DNA of 64,000 nucleotides from Proteles cristata cristata (taxonomy: Eukaryota > Chordata > Mammalia > Carnivora > Hyaenidae): NCBI GenBank assembly GCA_017311185.1, contig JAESUZ010001712.1, positions 1-64,000 on the forward strand. The letters are read 5' to 3'. How positions within the stretch are numbered: the stretch's first letter is position 1; each line of letters begins with the position of its first letter. Below, piece after piece: positions 11,861 through 23,104 of this stretch. The position numbers and the translations under genes were made by a program. The notes beneath the pieces were generated by a model. The model was not told where the DNA came from, did not search any database, and saw only the letters and a list, made by a program, of their open reading frames with translations.

Positions 11861-12503
11861 AATGAGTCATTATCAGGAATAGGTTAAGGCAAGAGGAATG
11901 GCTGATTTGGAAAGGAAAGATAATCTCTATGTTAAATATATTAGAGTTTAGGAGGCCAGGGATATCTGAAAATTACCCTTCATTGCTGAAAATATGGACC
12001 TGGGATTCAGAAAGGTGCAAGTAATGACATAGATTTGTACACATGTACAGTACTGCTCATGGTCAGGCTGTATGAGTTCTCCAAGGCTTGTAGAAGAAGC
12101 ATATGAAGGTTAGAAACTTAGCCAACAGCTATTATTCCAGAAATGAGAGTAATAATATAGCCAGAGGATGATGGTTTTCTACCTCCAAAAGTGAGGAGGG
12201 CCTTATGAGCAAGATCATAATACATGTGAAAAGCCAATATTTATCACAAAATCCTGGTAACTGACTCCTCAAGTGTTCATATACCTTGATCTAGGAATAC
12301 TGAGAAATTTTCCCAAAAAATTATTCAAACAACCTAAAAACTATATAAGCAAAGAATTTTCTTACAGAATTACCTACAATAAAAAGTCATATTCTGCAGA
12401 GAAGTCAACAAAGTTAAAGACTGAGAAAAGACTAGTGAATATAGAATACTTGCAGATTAAAAAGTCAAAAATCTTTAATATTTTTATGAAGAGTACTTAC
12501 TGT
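11861..12503. other. AT-rich stretch, no gene
   Basis: The frame at 12273-12530 (85 residues) is lysine- and isoleucine-rich because of AT-rich composition and runs into a SINE. No motif, RNA gene or clear repeat was recognised. Confidence 0.45.
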
Positions 12504-13005
12504 GGGCACCTGGATGGCTCAGTCACTTAAGTGTCTGACTCTTGGTTTCAGCTCAGGTCATGATCTCACAGTTCTTGGCTTTTGTTTTTTGTTTTTTGTT
12601 TTTTGTTTTTTTACAAATAGTTTATTGTCAAATTAGTTTCCACATAACACCCAGTGCTCATCACCACAAGTGCCCTCCTCCATGCCCATCCTTCCTCCCC
12701 CCCACATCCATCAGTCCTCAGTTTTTGTCAGCATTCAAGAGTCTCTCATGGTTTACCTCTCTCCCTTTCCCCCGCCATTTCCCCCCTTCTTCTCCCCCTC
12801 TTTCCTCAGTTAAGTTCCTCCTAATCCTCCTATACATGCAAACATATGATATTTGTCTTTCTCTACAAAGTTCTTGGTTTTAAGCCCCACAACGGCCTCA
12901 GTGCTGATGTGCGGAGCCTGCTTGGGGTTCTCCTTGCCCCTCCCCTCCTCTTTCTCTGTTTCTGTCTCCGTTTCTCCAAAACAAACAAACACACTTTTTA
13001 AAAAG
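12504..13005 (+). mobile_element. tRNA-Lys SINE split by an L1 insertion
   Basis: The SINE begins GGGCACCTGGATGGCTCAGT at 12504 and runs to 12578, then resumes at about 12869 with the B-box side, body and tail to about 13005. Between the halves sits a minus-strand L1 fragment. Removing it and one copy of the 9-bp duplication gives a continuous SINE. Frames at 12542-12883 and 12853-13050 are artefacts of these repeats. Confidence 0.9.
12570..12877 (-). mobile_element. 5'-truncated L1 3' end inserted in a SINE
   Basis: On the plus strand: a (GTTTTTT)n-type tail (12581-12613), then TTTATTGTCAAATTAG and CACCCAGTGCTCATCACC, the carnivore L1 3' UTR read antisense. About 290 bp remain, all 3' UTR, with no ORF2. 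Target-site duplication AGTTCTTGG at 12570-12578 and 12869-12877. Confidence 0.9.
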
Positions 13006-13294
13006 GGAAATCAGAATAAAGGTGAATTAGAGTATTTGACCAACCAGTAAGTACAAATGAAGGGTGTGACACTTCACTGTTTGGGGCAAAAAAATTAGTG
13101 TGAAACTTACTTCTTTCTATACTATCTCATTCAAAACATTGTTAAATGGCATCTTGTTTGTACAGAAATTTAACGCATCTTCACTTCACCTCTCACTTTG
13201 TGCCTCAGACAGTTTGAATTTCAAGATTTCAAAGTAAAAAAAATCTAGATCAATGGGTAGAAATCCCCAAACTCTTGTTCCTGTTTTTCCATCT

Positions 13295-13410
13295 GAGTTC
13301 AGGAGGGTCATTTAGATTTATTGGGCCTTTGTCTCTTATCTATAAAATGATTGACAAGAGGTGCTAGGAATTTAAGTCCTTTCCATATCTAAAATTCTTT
13401 AATTCAATAG
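13295..13410 (+). repeat. MIR/MIR3-like SINE fragment
   Basis: GGCCTTTGTCTCTTATCTAT followed by AAAATGATTGACAAGAGG and CCTTTCCATATCTAAAATTC matches the 3' half of MIR3-type elements (cctcagtttcctcatctgtaa ... ccttccagctctaa type). Confidence 0.6.
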
Positions 13411-14689
13411 TTCTGACGTCAAAGTTTAGAGTCTCCTATCTGATATTCATATAATTAGGGGAAGAGAAATTTCCCCAAAAGGTAGCCTGGGCAGAGTGAT
13501 TTGTCATAAGGGTTGGATTCAGCCCTCCTGTGCAGTGACTGCAAATGAAGGATTGTTGATAATAAACATTAGGTCTTATTTAGCACACGCTGATAAAAAA
13601 CACCTTTTTGGACGTGCTACTCACTTCTCCCTCTGATACTTACTATACCAACATATTCCACGACCCTCTCCTCCAACAATTGGTTCTGAACTTAATTTTC
13701 GGTCACCTAAGGTTAATACTCATGGAGGGTGTTGATGACCTGACCAGCATTTCAAACCTCCAAGAAAAGTACCACAATGCTAAGAACAATGTATAGAAAC
13801 ACTTGCCAAATATATAGGGTGATAAATAAGTTATAAATAATAAGAGCATAAATGCTACCAAAAGGTTATTTTTCAGCCACATAAAACTTTCTGCAATATA
13901 TTAGAGGGTCTGACCACTTTAGTAACACCAGAATGTTACAAAAATGTTATTCTACATAAAAACAGATCAGTGTCGTTGAAAATAAACTGTTCACTACCGA
14001 ACAACCTTAAAAGTCCTGAAGAGATGTGGCTCAAAGTCACCTTGGAAATAAATATACACAGATACATACCTAAAGACAAAATACATATGTTTGGAAAATT
14101 AACATATTCCAAGTTACTATGGTAGTGTAGGCAAAATGGAGTGTGATGAATCAAATTTGCCCTGGACCCAATTTAATATAAAATCCTAAAGGAAAAAATT
14201 GATACATAGTTTTAATTTCGCTTTAGTATAATTCTGTAATGATGATGATAATTATGGTATGACAACAAGTACACTTTGCAAAAGATCAAGAGACCTAGCA
14301 TAGAAGTCTAGCACATTTCTCCTGGAAAATGGCCATAAATATTTGTTGTTGTATTGACCAAAAAATGGTATTTGAAAGAATAAACTATTAAGGTGATTTA
14401 GTCTAGTTGGCATTCAATAAACTATACTTAGGCATACTTAGAGCAAACTAGACCTTAGAATATGTTGATATTTTTGAGATGTTTAGAAAAGCTGTATACA
14501 GCCTTTAAAATTTGACTGAATTAAAATAGCATAATTCAGTCAAAATTCAGCTTAAAGAATAAATACAACCTAAATTAAGTATATTGTCCATAGAAAGTTT
14601 AAAACCTGTAAAAAATTAATTACATGAATACTATAAATAGTAAGCATAAGGAAGTCACAAATATAAAATACTGGTTAAATGGTTCTCAT

Positions 14690-14890
14690 TATGTGCTGCA
14701 TGTGAGATTCAGTTCTCTGTGCACTGATATTATTTCAGTCAATTCCTGTAACAGTCCTGTGAAGTAGAAGCTAGTACCCTATTTTCAGATGAGAAAACAG
14801 AGTCGGAGAAGCTTGCTACACAGCTGAGGTCATCATTTGAACAACTAGTCTGCCTAGTTCCAAGGTTCATGGTTATAACCATTGTGTCCC
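14690..14890 (-). repeat. MIR SINE, antisense
   Basis: AACAGTCCTGTGAAGTAGAA, then TATTTTCAGATGAGAAAACA and GAAGCTTGCTACACAGCTGA, is the reverse complement of the MIR core in order, ending near GGTTATAACCATTGTG, the tRNA-related start. Confidence 0.8.
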
Positions 14891-15016
14891 TCAAAGAGTA
14901 TGGGATAAACACCAACAAATAGAAATCATGGAGACAGGGACTTATAATGGCGAGCTGCTTTTATTTGTTCAAAAGAGTAGGTATCACCAAGTATAACTGA
15001 ATCATATTTCATAAAG

Positions 15017-15250
15017 AAATGATTATGGGGGAGCCTGGATGGCTCAGTCAGCTAACCGTCCAACTCTTGATTTTGGTTCAGGTAATGATCGCACTGTTTG
15101 TGACATTGAGCCCCACATCAGGCTTTGTCTGTACCTACTTGGGATTCTCTCTCTCCCTCTCTCTCTGCCCCTCCCCCATTCATACTCCTTCTCTCTGTCT
15201 CAAAATATACAAACATAAAATAAATAAATAAATATAAAAAAATGAGTATG
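15017..15250 (+). mobile_element. tRNA-Lys SINE (older form) with near-exact TSD
   Basis: Plus-strand SINE from GGGGGAGCCTGGATGGCTCA at about 15027 through a CT-rich body to a (TAAA)n tail at 15239. Flanking copies AAATGATTATG (15017-15027) and AAATGAGTATG (15240-15250) differ at one base. The 70-residue frame at 15019-15231 is the SINE itself. Confidence 0.92.
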
Positions 15251-17379
15251 ATCTAAAGAAAATCATGTAGACAGAATGCTTCATTTACTATACAAAACAA
15301 GCTTTCATGGGTAATGAATGAAGATAAATCCTCACGATAAGGAGTTGTGCTTGGTAATAATTTTCAGATGCAATCTATTATAAAAACTGTAGTTTATATA
15401 AATGCAGGACATTAAGAGTCCATATTTCCCATGTTTTGTTACTCAGTACCTGCAGTTATAAATGGGTAACTCTGAACGGTACACTGAGTGCAAAATGAGG
15501 CCAGTGATCCAGTAGCTGTTACATCTTTCAGGGACATGCATTTTTTCTATAGAACATGCAGTTTTTTAAGTGGTCCCATCTTTCTCATTGGCACATTATT
15601 GTATGCATTTACTTTGTATCTCTAAGTCATAGAGTTTCTTATCCCCTCAAAATTTGCATCTTATCTGAATTCTGTCTCCACTTCTCACCTGGGGATCCTG
15701 GCTCCCTCCTCCAGGCAAGAAGTGTTGGGGGTAAGGGGGTGTGTGTGGGAAAGGGAGAAGTGAGATAAGCATTTTGCACCAAAGTCATCTTCAAATCTCC
15801 CCAATAAATCTATAGGACCTCCCCCAGAAAGAGTGCTAAAAAGAGTGTGGGAGAAAGGGAGAAAATGTGCGATACATCCACAGCATCCCAAGAAGAGCAT
15901 CCAGAATTCTAAAATGTTCAAGAGTCCAACTTTTTTGATTCTGCAAATAACACAAAAAGAAGGAAGGACCAGAATCATCACATGCAGCCTCTTAAAACTG
16001 TGACTTGCATTGTGTTGGTCTCCAGCATATCCTTCTGCCTTGTGACTTGACACAGACGGGGGGAGGGGGGGTTCATAAGGGGTGACTCATTACTAAGGAC
16101 AGCTTTCCTGCTGCTCTCCGCCTCCTTAGCATTGCAAACTAGGCTGCTTGTGGCTTCGGCTCTGAGCATGACCCAACTCACAAGCCTGCACATCCCTGTC
16201 TCCTATGTCCTTCCTCCTCACTAGCAAACATTTAGAGATTTCTCCCTAAAAATGGGCCAGATGTTCCTCAAGCTGGAAGACTGATCAGTCTCTGGAGGGA
16301 AACATCCTTCTTATTTGGAAGTGCCAGTACTACAGGTACAGTGCTCTAAGCTTTGCTGCTGGGTCTCCAAGGAAACCATTGCTATTTGCGACTCTGTTTG
16401 GAGCTCAAGAAGTAATTCTTACCTGCTCTAGCAAGACTGACAGTGTCATGACAGCTTCGAGAGGCTGTCGTTTCCACCACGAGGGATTCTGTAAATCGAT
16501 TATTAATGAAGGACTGCCATATTTTAAGTGACTCTGTTCTTTGAGGGAGCGTGTTTATATTTAATTATTGAAATGTGAACTGTGCAATGGCACAGTAGCA
16601 CAAAAGTCAGCTATTATCCCCCCCAAATGGTTCAAAAATCAATCTTCATTCCAAAACCCATAATAAAAAAATAAAAAAATAGCAATTTATTGAGAAAAAC
16701 TAAAGACATCCTGTGTCAGAAAAGCTATCATTAGTTGTGCTAAAACTAATATGTACATATTTTTAAAGAGAGATGTGCGTAATTATGCAAAAGAATTTTA
16801 AGTACTTAGTGAATGGAGGACCCACTGAATTGTCACTATCATTGGTATTTTGACATTTGCCCTGCTTCTGCCTGTCACACCAACCATAGAAGCAGCTGTT
16901 ATTAGAGATGTGTATGAATAGCAATAAAAAAAAAATCCACCGGGTTACCATACTTCCATGTTTTCTTGAGGGGTGATCGACTTGTGCTAACAAAGTTTTG
17001 ACTGCTTCTGGCCCCAAGAATTTTTCCTGTAGGGCTGCTCCTAAAATTCTATGAGTATGGAAGGGCATCTGGTAGAGGATGAGAGGGTGGGGTGGGTGGC
17101 AGGAGATCCTTCCCAGTTGACAGTAGTAGCCCCAGAATTTCTATATACAAGGGATGGGGCAGCAATCTCAATGGAAGATGAGTAAAGAATGTAAAGTAGC
17201 ATCACAGAGAATTGTTTATAAAGGTTAAAAAATGCCAAATGTTTTTATGAAAGAATGGATGGATGCTGTTGAAGCCTATGAGAAGGCTCAACTCCCTTCC
17301 CAAACTACCCACCATACTACCACAGGCTCTTCACACTTGGTTCCAATGTTCTAGGAGAATGTTAGGGCCACTGGAGTCT
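15251..17379. other. Repeat-poor region, no gene
   Basis: About 2.1 kb without a clear repeat apart from A-rich runs near 16663-16680 and 16926-16935. The antisense frame 15685-16053 (122 residues) has no family signature. The part at 16050-16620 has more CpG and balanced composition than its AT-rich surroundings and is a candidate conserved non-coding element. Confidence 0.45.
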
Positions 17380-18960
17380 CATGAGTTGTGTGTGATGTGA
17401 TCATATCTGTGTTTTATGAAGATACCCTTGAGAATGGGCAGGAGGAGACACTACTGTTGTCCAAGGAAGAGAGAATAATGGCTTAAATTCAATTCTAGTG
17501 GGATCAAGAGGACAAAGGTTACAGCAATAACCACAACTGTCATTTATTCCTGTCGTTACTATGAACTAAATGCCTCATTTTATTTGCTCCTCAGAACAAT
17601 ACTCTGTGATAGTATAACTGGACTCATTCTAAAGAGTCTTAGAGATATAAAGTTAGTGACACAAGTAATAGAGCTAATAGGTGGTGGAGCTCCAAACTGA
17701 GATGTGCTTTAGTTTAAAGCTATGATGTTTCAACAGTTAAGAGGCAGATAGCACTAGATAAGTAAGCAACTGTTAGTAGGTAATGGACAAGTAATCCAGG
17801 TTGACTCTGGGTTTCCAGCTTTGTTCATAGGTGGATGATGTTGCTGCTTAGAGACAGAGAGAAAAAAAAAGAAGAGTGACGGCATGTTTTGAAGGATATA
17901 TAATGCGTTTGTTCAGGAAATAGTCTTTTAAGAGTGCAAAATGTGCACAGGGAAGTTAGCAGAATGTTCTAAGGGAGATGAGAAACTCTACTCTGAAGAT
18001 GAGATTTGGGGATATCTAGAGATTACAGGTAAAGCTGGAGACATAGGAGCTGACAAAAGCCAACCATAGATATTAGGGAGAATGAGAAGAGCAGAGAAGA
18101 ACTGAGGGCAAAGTCTGTTTGTATATTGAAACCAACAGGGTGGTCTATAAGAAATATAACTGCATTTCCCCCCAAATCAATTAAATCAGAATTTCTAAGG
18201 TGGATCCAAGGTATGGGCAATTTATAAAACTCCACGATGACTCAAATGTGTAACATAGACTTAAATCACGGTCTCAACAGTAGGAAGGGTGAAGGCAGAG
18301 TGAATGAGGTCTGTGCACCATCCTGATAGCAGCTTGACTCCGCTGAAAGAAGTCTAGTGGAATGAGGTCCCTGAAGAGGCAACTTTCAGGATCAGTATTA
18401 ATGGGATTGTGGAAGAGAAAAGCAAATGCCTGGGTAAAAGACTGAAATGGAAGCAGGGAGTATTGCTTTTCTTTTAAAGGATTTTGATGGCAAATCAAAG
18501 TAGAGATTAAGGAATATTTGTGTTGGTGGGGGGAATGGCATGGCTGGGAATGACTTCATAATGTTTATAGTCTGTGTGGAGCAATTCAGTGGGGATGGAA
18601 AGAGAAAGGAGGATATAAGAGATAAGAGACTATTGAGATCCTGGAGGAGATGAGTGTGTGGGAATTGAGTCAAGGTTGATCTTGAAAAGGAGGAGGCACA
18701 TTATTCTGTAATAAGATGAAAATAAGTAAGGATGGATTGAGTTGAAGGGGAAAATGGAGGGAAGATAAGTTTGGAGGTCATCCCTGTCTTTCTTTTTGTG
18801 AAGGTGAAGGTTTTTGGTTCTTCCTTCCCTGTAGAGGTGTACCCAGAGGTCTTCCAGCACAGTCTAGGTTGGGCTGGATCCTAGAGTGGAGATTTGGGGC
18901 ATCCCCAGCCTCATGATTGTGGTGTATGTAACTGAAGGCAAATTGCTCAAGTCAAGTTTA
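17380..18960 (-). mobile_element. Long L2 LINE relic, antisense, interrupted by MIR
   Basis: Text between 17380 and 18960 follows antisense L2 ORF2. Landmarks are TGTGTTTTATGAAGATACCC, GGAGACACTACTGTTG, GAGACATAGGAGCTGACAAA and, later, GAATTGAGTCAAGG with GGAGGAGGCACATTATTCTG. This is the reverse-transcriptase and downstream region of a CR1-clade LINE. A MIR-type insertion sits at 17535-17730. Antisense frames at 18023-18235, 18274-18498, 18398-18673 and 18630-18860 are broken scraps of it. Subfamily unknown. Confidence 0.6.
17535..17730 (-). repeat. MIR SINE within the L2 relic, antisense
   Basis: TTGCTCCTCAGAACAATACT, then GTGATAGTATAACTGGACTC and GTAATAGAGCTAATAGGTGG, is the reverse of the MIR core. 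It interrupts L2-like text on both sides, so it inserted later than the L2. Confidence 0.65.
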
Positions 18961-19329
18961 AAGGCATCAAGGGCTTAACACCAAGAGATCTAGATGGAAA
19001 TAGGAAGCTGATGTATAGCACTAAAACAGCTTGAGAAGACAAGAGACCTGATTAAATAAGTGGACAACAGGCAAAGGGCAGCCAAGCTAGAGGAATCCAG
19101 GGTCAGGTGCCCGCAGTAACTGTTTGTGCCCTGAGTCTATACATCAGCTGAGGGAATATCCCCATCTAAGAGTCACTAAGTCTTCCACTCCATTAAGAAT
19201 TATTGCGGCGAGTCACGTCCCTTGTTGCTTTCAAGATTCTTTTTCTGCTTTCGGTTTTTTACAGTTAGATCATGCTGTGCCTAGGTGTGGATATTTTTTA
19301 GTCTATCATACTTGGAATTCATTGAACTT

Positions 19330-20750
19330 TATAAATGTGTAGATTAATGTTTTCATCAAAGTTCAGAAGTTTGAGCAGTTATGCTTTGAAATATTTTTTC
19401 TGCCCCTTTCTTTTCCTCTTCCCTTTTGTTATGTGGATATTGGCACACTTGATGCTGTTCTACAGGTCTGTGAAGCACTGTTCATTTTTCCTCATTCTCT
19501 TTTCTTTCCCCTTATCAAATGGGATCATCTAAATTGACCTATTTTCAAGTTAGCTAATTCTTTCTCTTGCCTGCTCAAATATACTGTGAAGTTCCTCCAG
19601 TGCATTTTCATTACACTCATTGTACTTCTCAGGTTCAGAAATTCTATTTGTCTCTATTTTATAATTTCTATTTCTTTATTGATGTTCTGTATTTGATGAA
19701 GCATCATTCTCATATCTTCCTTTAATTTTTTAGGTATGTTTCTTTTAGTTCATTGAACATAATTAAGATAGGAAATGTGTATCCTTATCTATCTAAATCC
19801 ATTGTTTGGACCTCCTCAGGATCAGTCTCTATTGAATGGGCCATTGTGTTTTTTTACATGTCTCATCATTTTTTTAATCAAAAATTGGACATCTTAAGGA
19901 ATGTGATGTGACAACTGTGGAAATTAGATTTCTCAATCTCCTCTTACTTTATTGTTGCTATTTATTATTGTTGTTGCTAAGTGTTTTTGTAACTCTCCGA
20001 ACTAATTTGGTGAAGTCTGTATCCTTTGTTACCGGAGGCTCTGAAGTTTGCTTAGTTAGGTTAGAGGCCAGATAATAGTTAGAGAAGTTATTAAATGCTT
20101 GGAACCAATAAGTGTCCCAGCTCTGGCTGTGAGGTTCTATGTGAGTGTTGGGGTATGTCCTGAATATTAGGCAGACACTTTACAACTTTCCCTTAGCTTT
20201 CACTTCCTACTTGTATAGAACCTCAAAGTCATGCAGAAGTGAGAGTTTAGGGTCTTTTCCCAGCATGCACAAAGTTCTGGGCATCCTTTGATTCCTCTGT
20301 ATATGCAGGACCTTCTGGATTCCTAGATATATGTGAGATCTTCCCAGAACTCATGTTCATCAAAGTTCCCAGATTTTTCTTTTAAGTATTTTGGTTAACT
20401 TCTTTTTGGCCCCAAATGTTATTGGTACCTAAGGCAGCTGTTGCTAAGCCATTGCCATTTGTTGTTTCCAACAAATGCCTCCACAGAAAAGTCTATTTAC
20501 ACCAGATGAGCTCTGAGTCAGTTCAAATAAAGACAAGCCCTTCAAATGGAGCTGCCAGATAGGTCAAATAATGATGATTTTCTAGTGATGGATCTGGAGG
20601 AACTCCAACCCCATTCTGCCCCCTCCTGTGGCTACTGGCCTGCTGGTTTTCATTGTAATTGCATTTGAGGGCTTTCAAAGATACCACAGAGCTGAGAAGG
20701 GGGAAATGAAAATAGCACAAGTTCAAATGCCACAAAACAACCTGCTCTCA
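19330..20750 (-). mobile_element. Ancient L1/HAL1-like relic, antisense
   Basis: TTTGAAATATTTTTTCTGCC, GTGGATATTGGCACACTTGA and TGCCTGCTCAAATATACTGT, followed by GAATGGGCCATTGTG and AAAATTGGACATCTTAAGG, follow in order an old mammalian L1-related element (ORF1 side of L1ME/HAL1-type copies) read antisense. The right-hand half (after about 20050) is less certain. No frame survives. Confidence 0.5.
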
Positions 20751-22395
20751 CCAAGATTTCACCATTTTTTTTCTTAAACAAATATTTCCTGACAGAAATT
20801 AAGCCTTTGGTTTATTTCTAGCTCTGAAAAGGTTTGTTTTGACAATTTTTTACCAGCATTCTCATTGCTTTTATGGGGAATAAGATGTTTAGAAGTCTTG
20901 AGTCCATCTTTCCTGCTGGTGTCACTTTCTTATGACTTGGGCAATCTGGGCAACTTCTTTAACACAGAACTCAAGATTAAATAGTTTGGATTAAATAACC
21001 AAAAAACTGGTTAAGTGAAGCTTGATAAATAAGATCTTCACGAGTGAGCTATTGAAATGGAGTGAAAGCTGGTATTTATGATGTAGAGAGGTCAAAGAAT
21101 GTGCCTGAATCCACCCACCCCAACCTTTATTCTCTTATATGGTCTGGGGAAAGAAGTGGTAGTTTGGCCTACCTGGAACAAGCCAGATCTGCAATCACTA
21201 TGGAGATTCCTAGCACTTGAGATGTAGTGAAAACTCCCATTTGATCTACAAGGATGCTAAGAAACAGAAAAGCAAGCCAAGTATGCCCTTAGAAGCTACG
21301 GTTTAGAATCCTGGAGGGAACTAGTCAAAACCCCAAATTGCAGGCCCCAGAGAAATAATTAGGATGAGAATCCCAACACTGGGCTACAGGAGTTATGTGA
21401 GACTGGCAAATGCTAGTTTAGGTCAGAAATAGGAAATAGGAGATTAGATGGGGAGGGCAAGTGAAAGGAAAGGGCTCTAAGCATGATTTCTAGGTCAGTA
21501 TACTGGTAGGCTGCATTGAACTGATAATGCCAGGGAGGCTTCATGGCCCAAGATGAGAGAAGAGACTGTATTATACGGGGTATCAGTCCTGCCTGAAGCA
21601 CCGGGGAGGGATGAGACCATTGTGGGGTTGGCCAGGTCACCAGATTACACAGAAAGGCCACAGTTAAAATCTAATGTTGTAAGGGAGATGGAATGTTAAA
21701 CCAATGAGGAAGAGTCTACTTTTTGATATTCTTACCACACTAACAGAATGTGTTCTCTGCACTGTAGAAACAGGAGAGGTAGTTGTCTTTCCTTCTTGCC
21801 AAAAGCTCCACCAAAATCCTTTCATCATCTAATAAAGAGAGTCATGAACCAGTGAGAAAGGCACACTGAGGCAAAGTTAAGCACACAACTTAATGATAGC
21901 AAACTGCTCTCAATCCATTATAAACATTTCTCAGTTTCATGCAACATATTCAGAGGTTACACATCTGGCTTCCTCAGTTGATATGGCTGAAAGAATTTAC
22001 ACTAATTGTCACATTAGCCAGAGAATGAGGCTGATGAAGCAAATTAGAGAGCAAAAATGAACTTCATGGATAAATTTTAAATAAATCATAGTTTGAGATT
22101 TTCTTGTTATGGCATTATTTTAAATCATACCAATGTTTATTGAGTTCTTTGCAATTGGTAGGGTGTAAGGTAGGACCTGGGGAAAGAGATGAAGACAATT
22201 CAAGGAACTAATTTGAATGGTGAAGGAGAGAAGGGACATATAGCCAATAGCCAACTAAAATACAACGTAAAAAATAACCCATAAGTGTTAAAAAGAGATG
22301 TAAATAATGAACTGTGGAAATATGTGGAAATAGGAATGAAGGAAGAAACAATTAAACTTGATATTGTCACTTAAGAGGTAGATAGTAACAGATAT
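20751..22395. other. Mostly unique DNA with faint MIR and L2 traces
   Basis: A MIR-like patch near 20895-21000 (GACTTGGGCAATCTGGGCAA) and an antisense L2-like end near 22125-22200 (TTTATTGAGTTCTTTGCAAT) are the only repeat hints. The antisense frame 21413-21661 (82 residues) has no motif. No gene seen. Confidence 0.4.
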
Positions 22396-22578
22396 GGGCA
22401 TTGAGAGGTTTATTTTTAAAAATTCTTTTATTATAGTTTATTGTCAAGTTGGTTTCCATATAACACCCAGTGCTCATCACAAGTGCCGTCCTCCATGCCC
22501 GTCACCCAATTTCCCCTCTCCCTCACCCTCCATCAACCCTCAGTTTGTTCTCAGTTTTCAAGAGTTGGGCATTGAGAG
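22396..22578 (-). mobile_element. Very short L1 3' end with exact TSD
   Basis: A minus-strand L1 piece of about 160 bp (22408-22566): antisense 3' UTR text TTTATTGTCAAGTTGGTTTC and CCAGTGCTCATCACAAGTGC ending in GTTCTCAGTTTTCAAGAG. The 12-bp duplication GGGCATTGAGAG is at 22396-22407 and 22567-22578. Its 3' UTR differs from the L1s at 12.6 and 26.4 kb (GTTGGTTTCCATA rather than ATTAGTTTCCACA), so it belongs to another L1 lineage. Confidence 0.9.
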
Positions 22579-22795
22579 TTTTTAAAGGAAGAATATTAAT
22601 AAGCAGTATTCTGCTTCCATCAGAAACTAACTTCTAGAAAATGAAAACATTTATTATTTCTTACATTATGTATCACCCATTAGCATGTGTAGTAGTCAAT
22701 CCTTTATATAATAATTAAAATTAAGAATGTAACACTTCCTTTAAAAACTAAAGCTATTGAAGTTTTTACTTTCATAGAAGAAGTTACATCAATTT

Positions 22796-22990
22796 ATGAG
22801 CAGAATAGAGTTTTAGAGAACTTTATATTATAAATAGTTATAATATTTATATTTATAGTTATAAATATTATGAGCAGAATAGAGTTTTAGAGAACTTTCT
22901 ATTATAAATAGTTATAATATTTATATTTATAGTTATAGTTCTATTTATTATTATTATAATAAATTATATATTATTATTTATAGTTATAGT
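22796..22990. repeat. 74-bp tandem duplication plus AT-rich expansion
   Basis: A 74-bp unit starting ATGAGCAGAATAGAGTTTTA at 22796 recurs at 22870, with only a small difference (CTTTATATTA against CTTTCTATTA). It is followed by TATAGTTATA/TTATTATTA-type repeats to about 22990. The motif TTATAGTTATA inside the unit probably seeded the array. Confidence 0.92.
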
Positions 22991-23104
22991 TATAAATCTT
23001 ATAAATATTTTCCTGTTGTTAATTACAATCAAATCTTAAATATCCATAAAATCTTTTGGCACTATGTTTATAAAATAGTGATCTTTTTCTCTTTTAATAT
23101 AACC

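Larger units (their letters stand above)
13006..15016. other. AT-rich region with MIR fragments, no gene
   Basis: Apart from MIR-type fragments at 13295-13410 and 14690-14890 I see only AT-rich DNA. Frames at 13608-13796 and 13936-14154 are short and motif-free. Confidence 0.5.

Noticed and set aside
12542..12883. 113-residue frame with hydrophobic start
   Set aside because: It is the L1 3' UTR inserted in a SINE. The apparent signal-peptide-like start is T-rich tail.
15685..16053. 122-residue antisense frame
   Set aside because: No recognisable family, low-complexity serine/histidine stretches and no supporting context.
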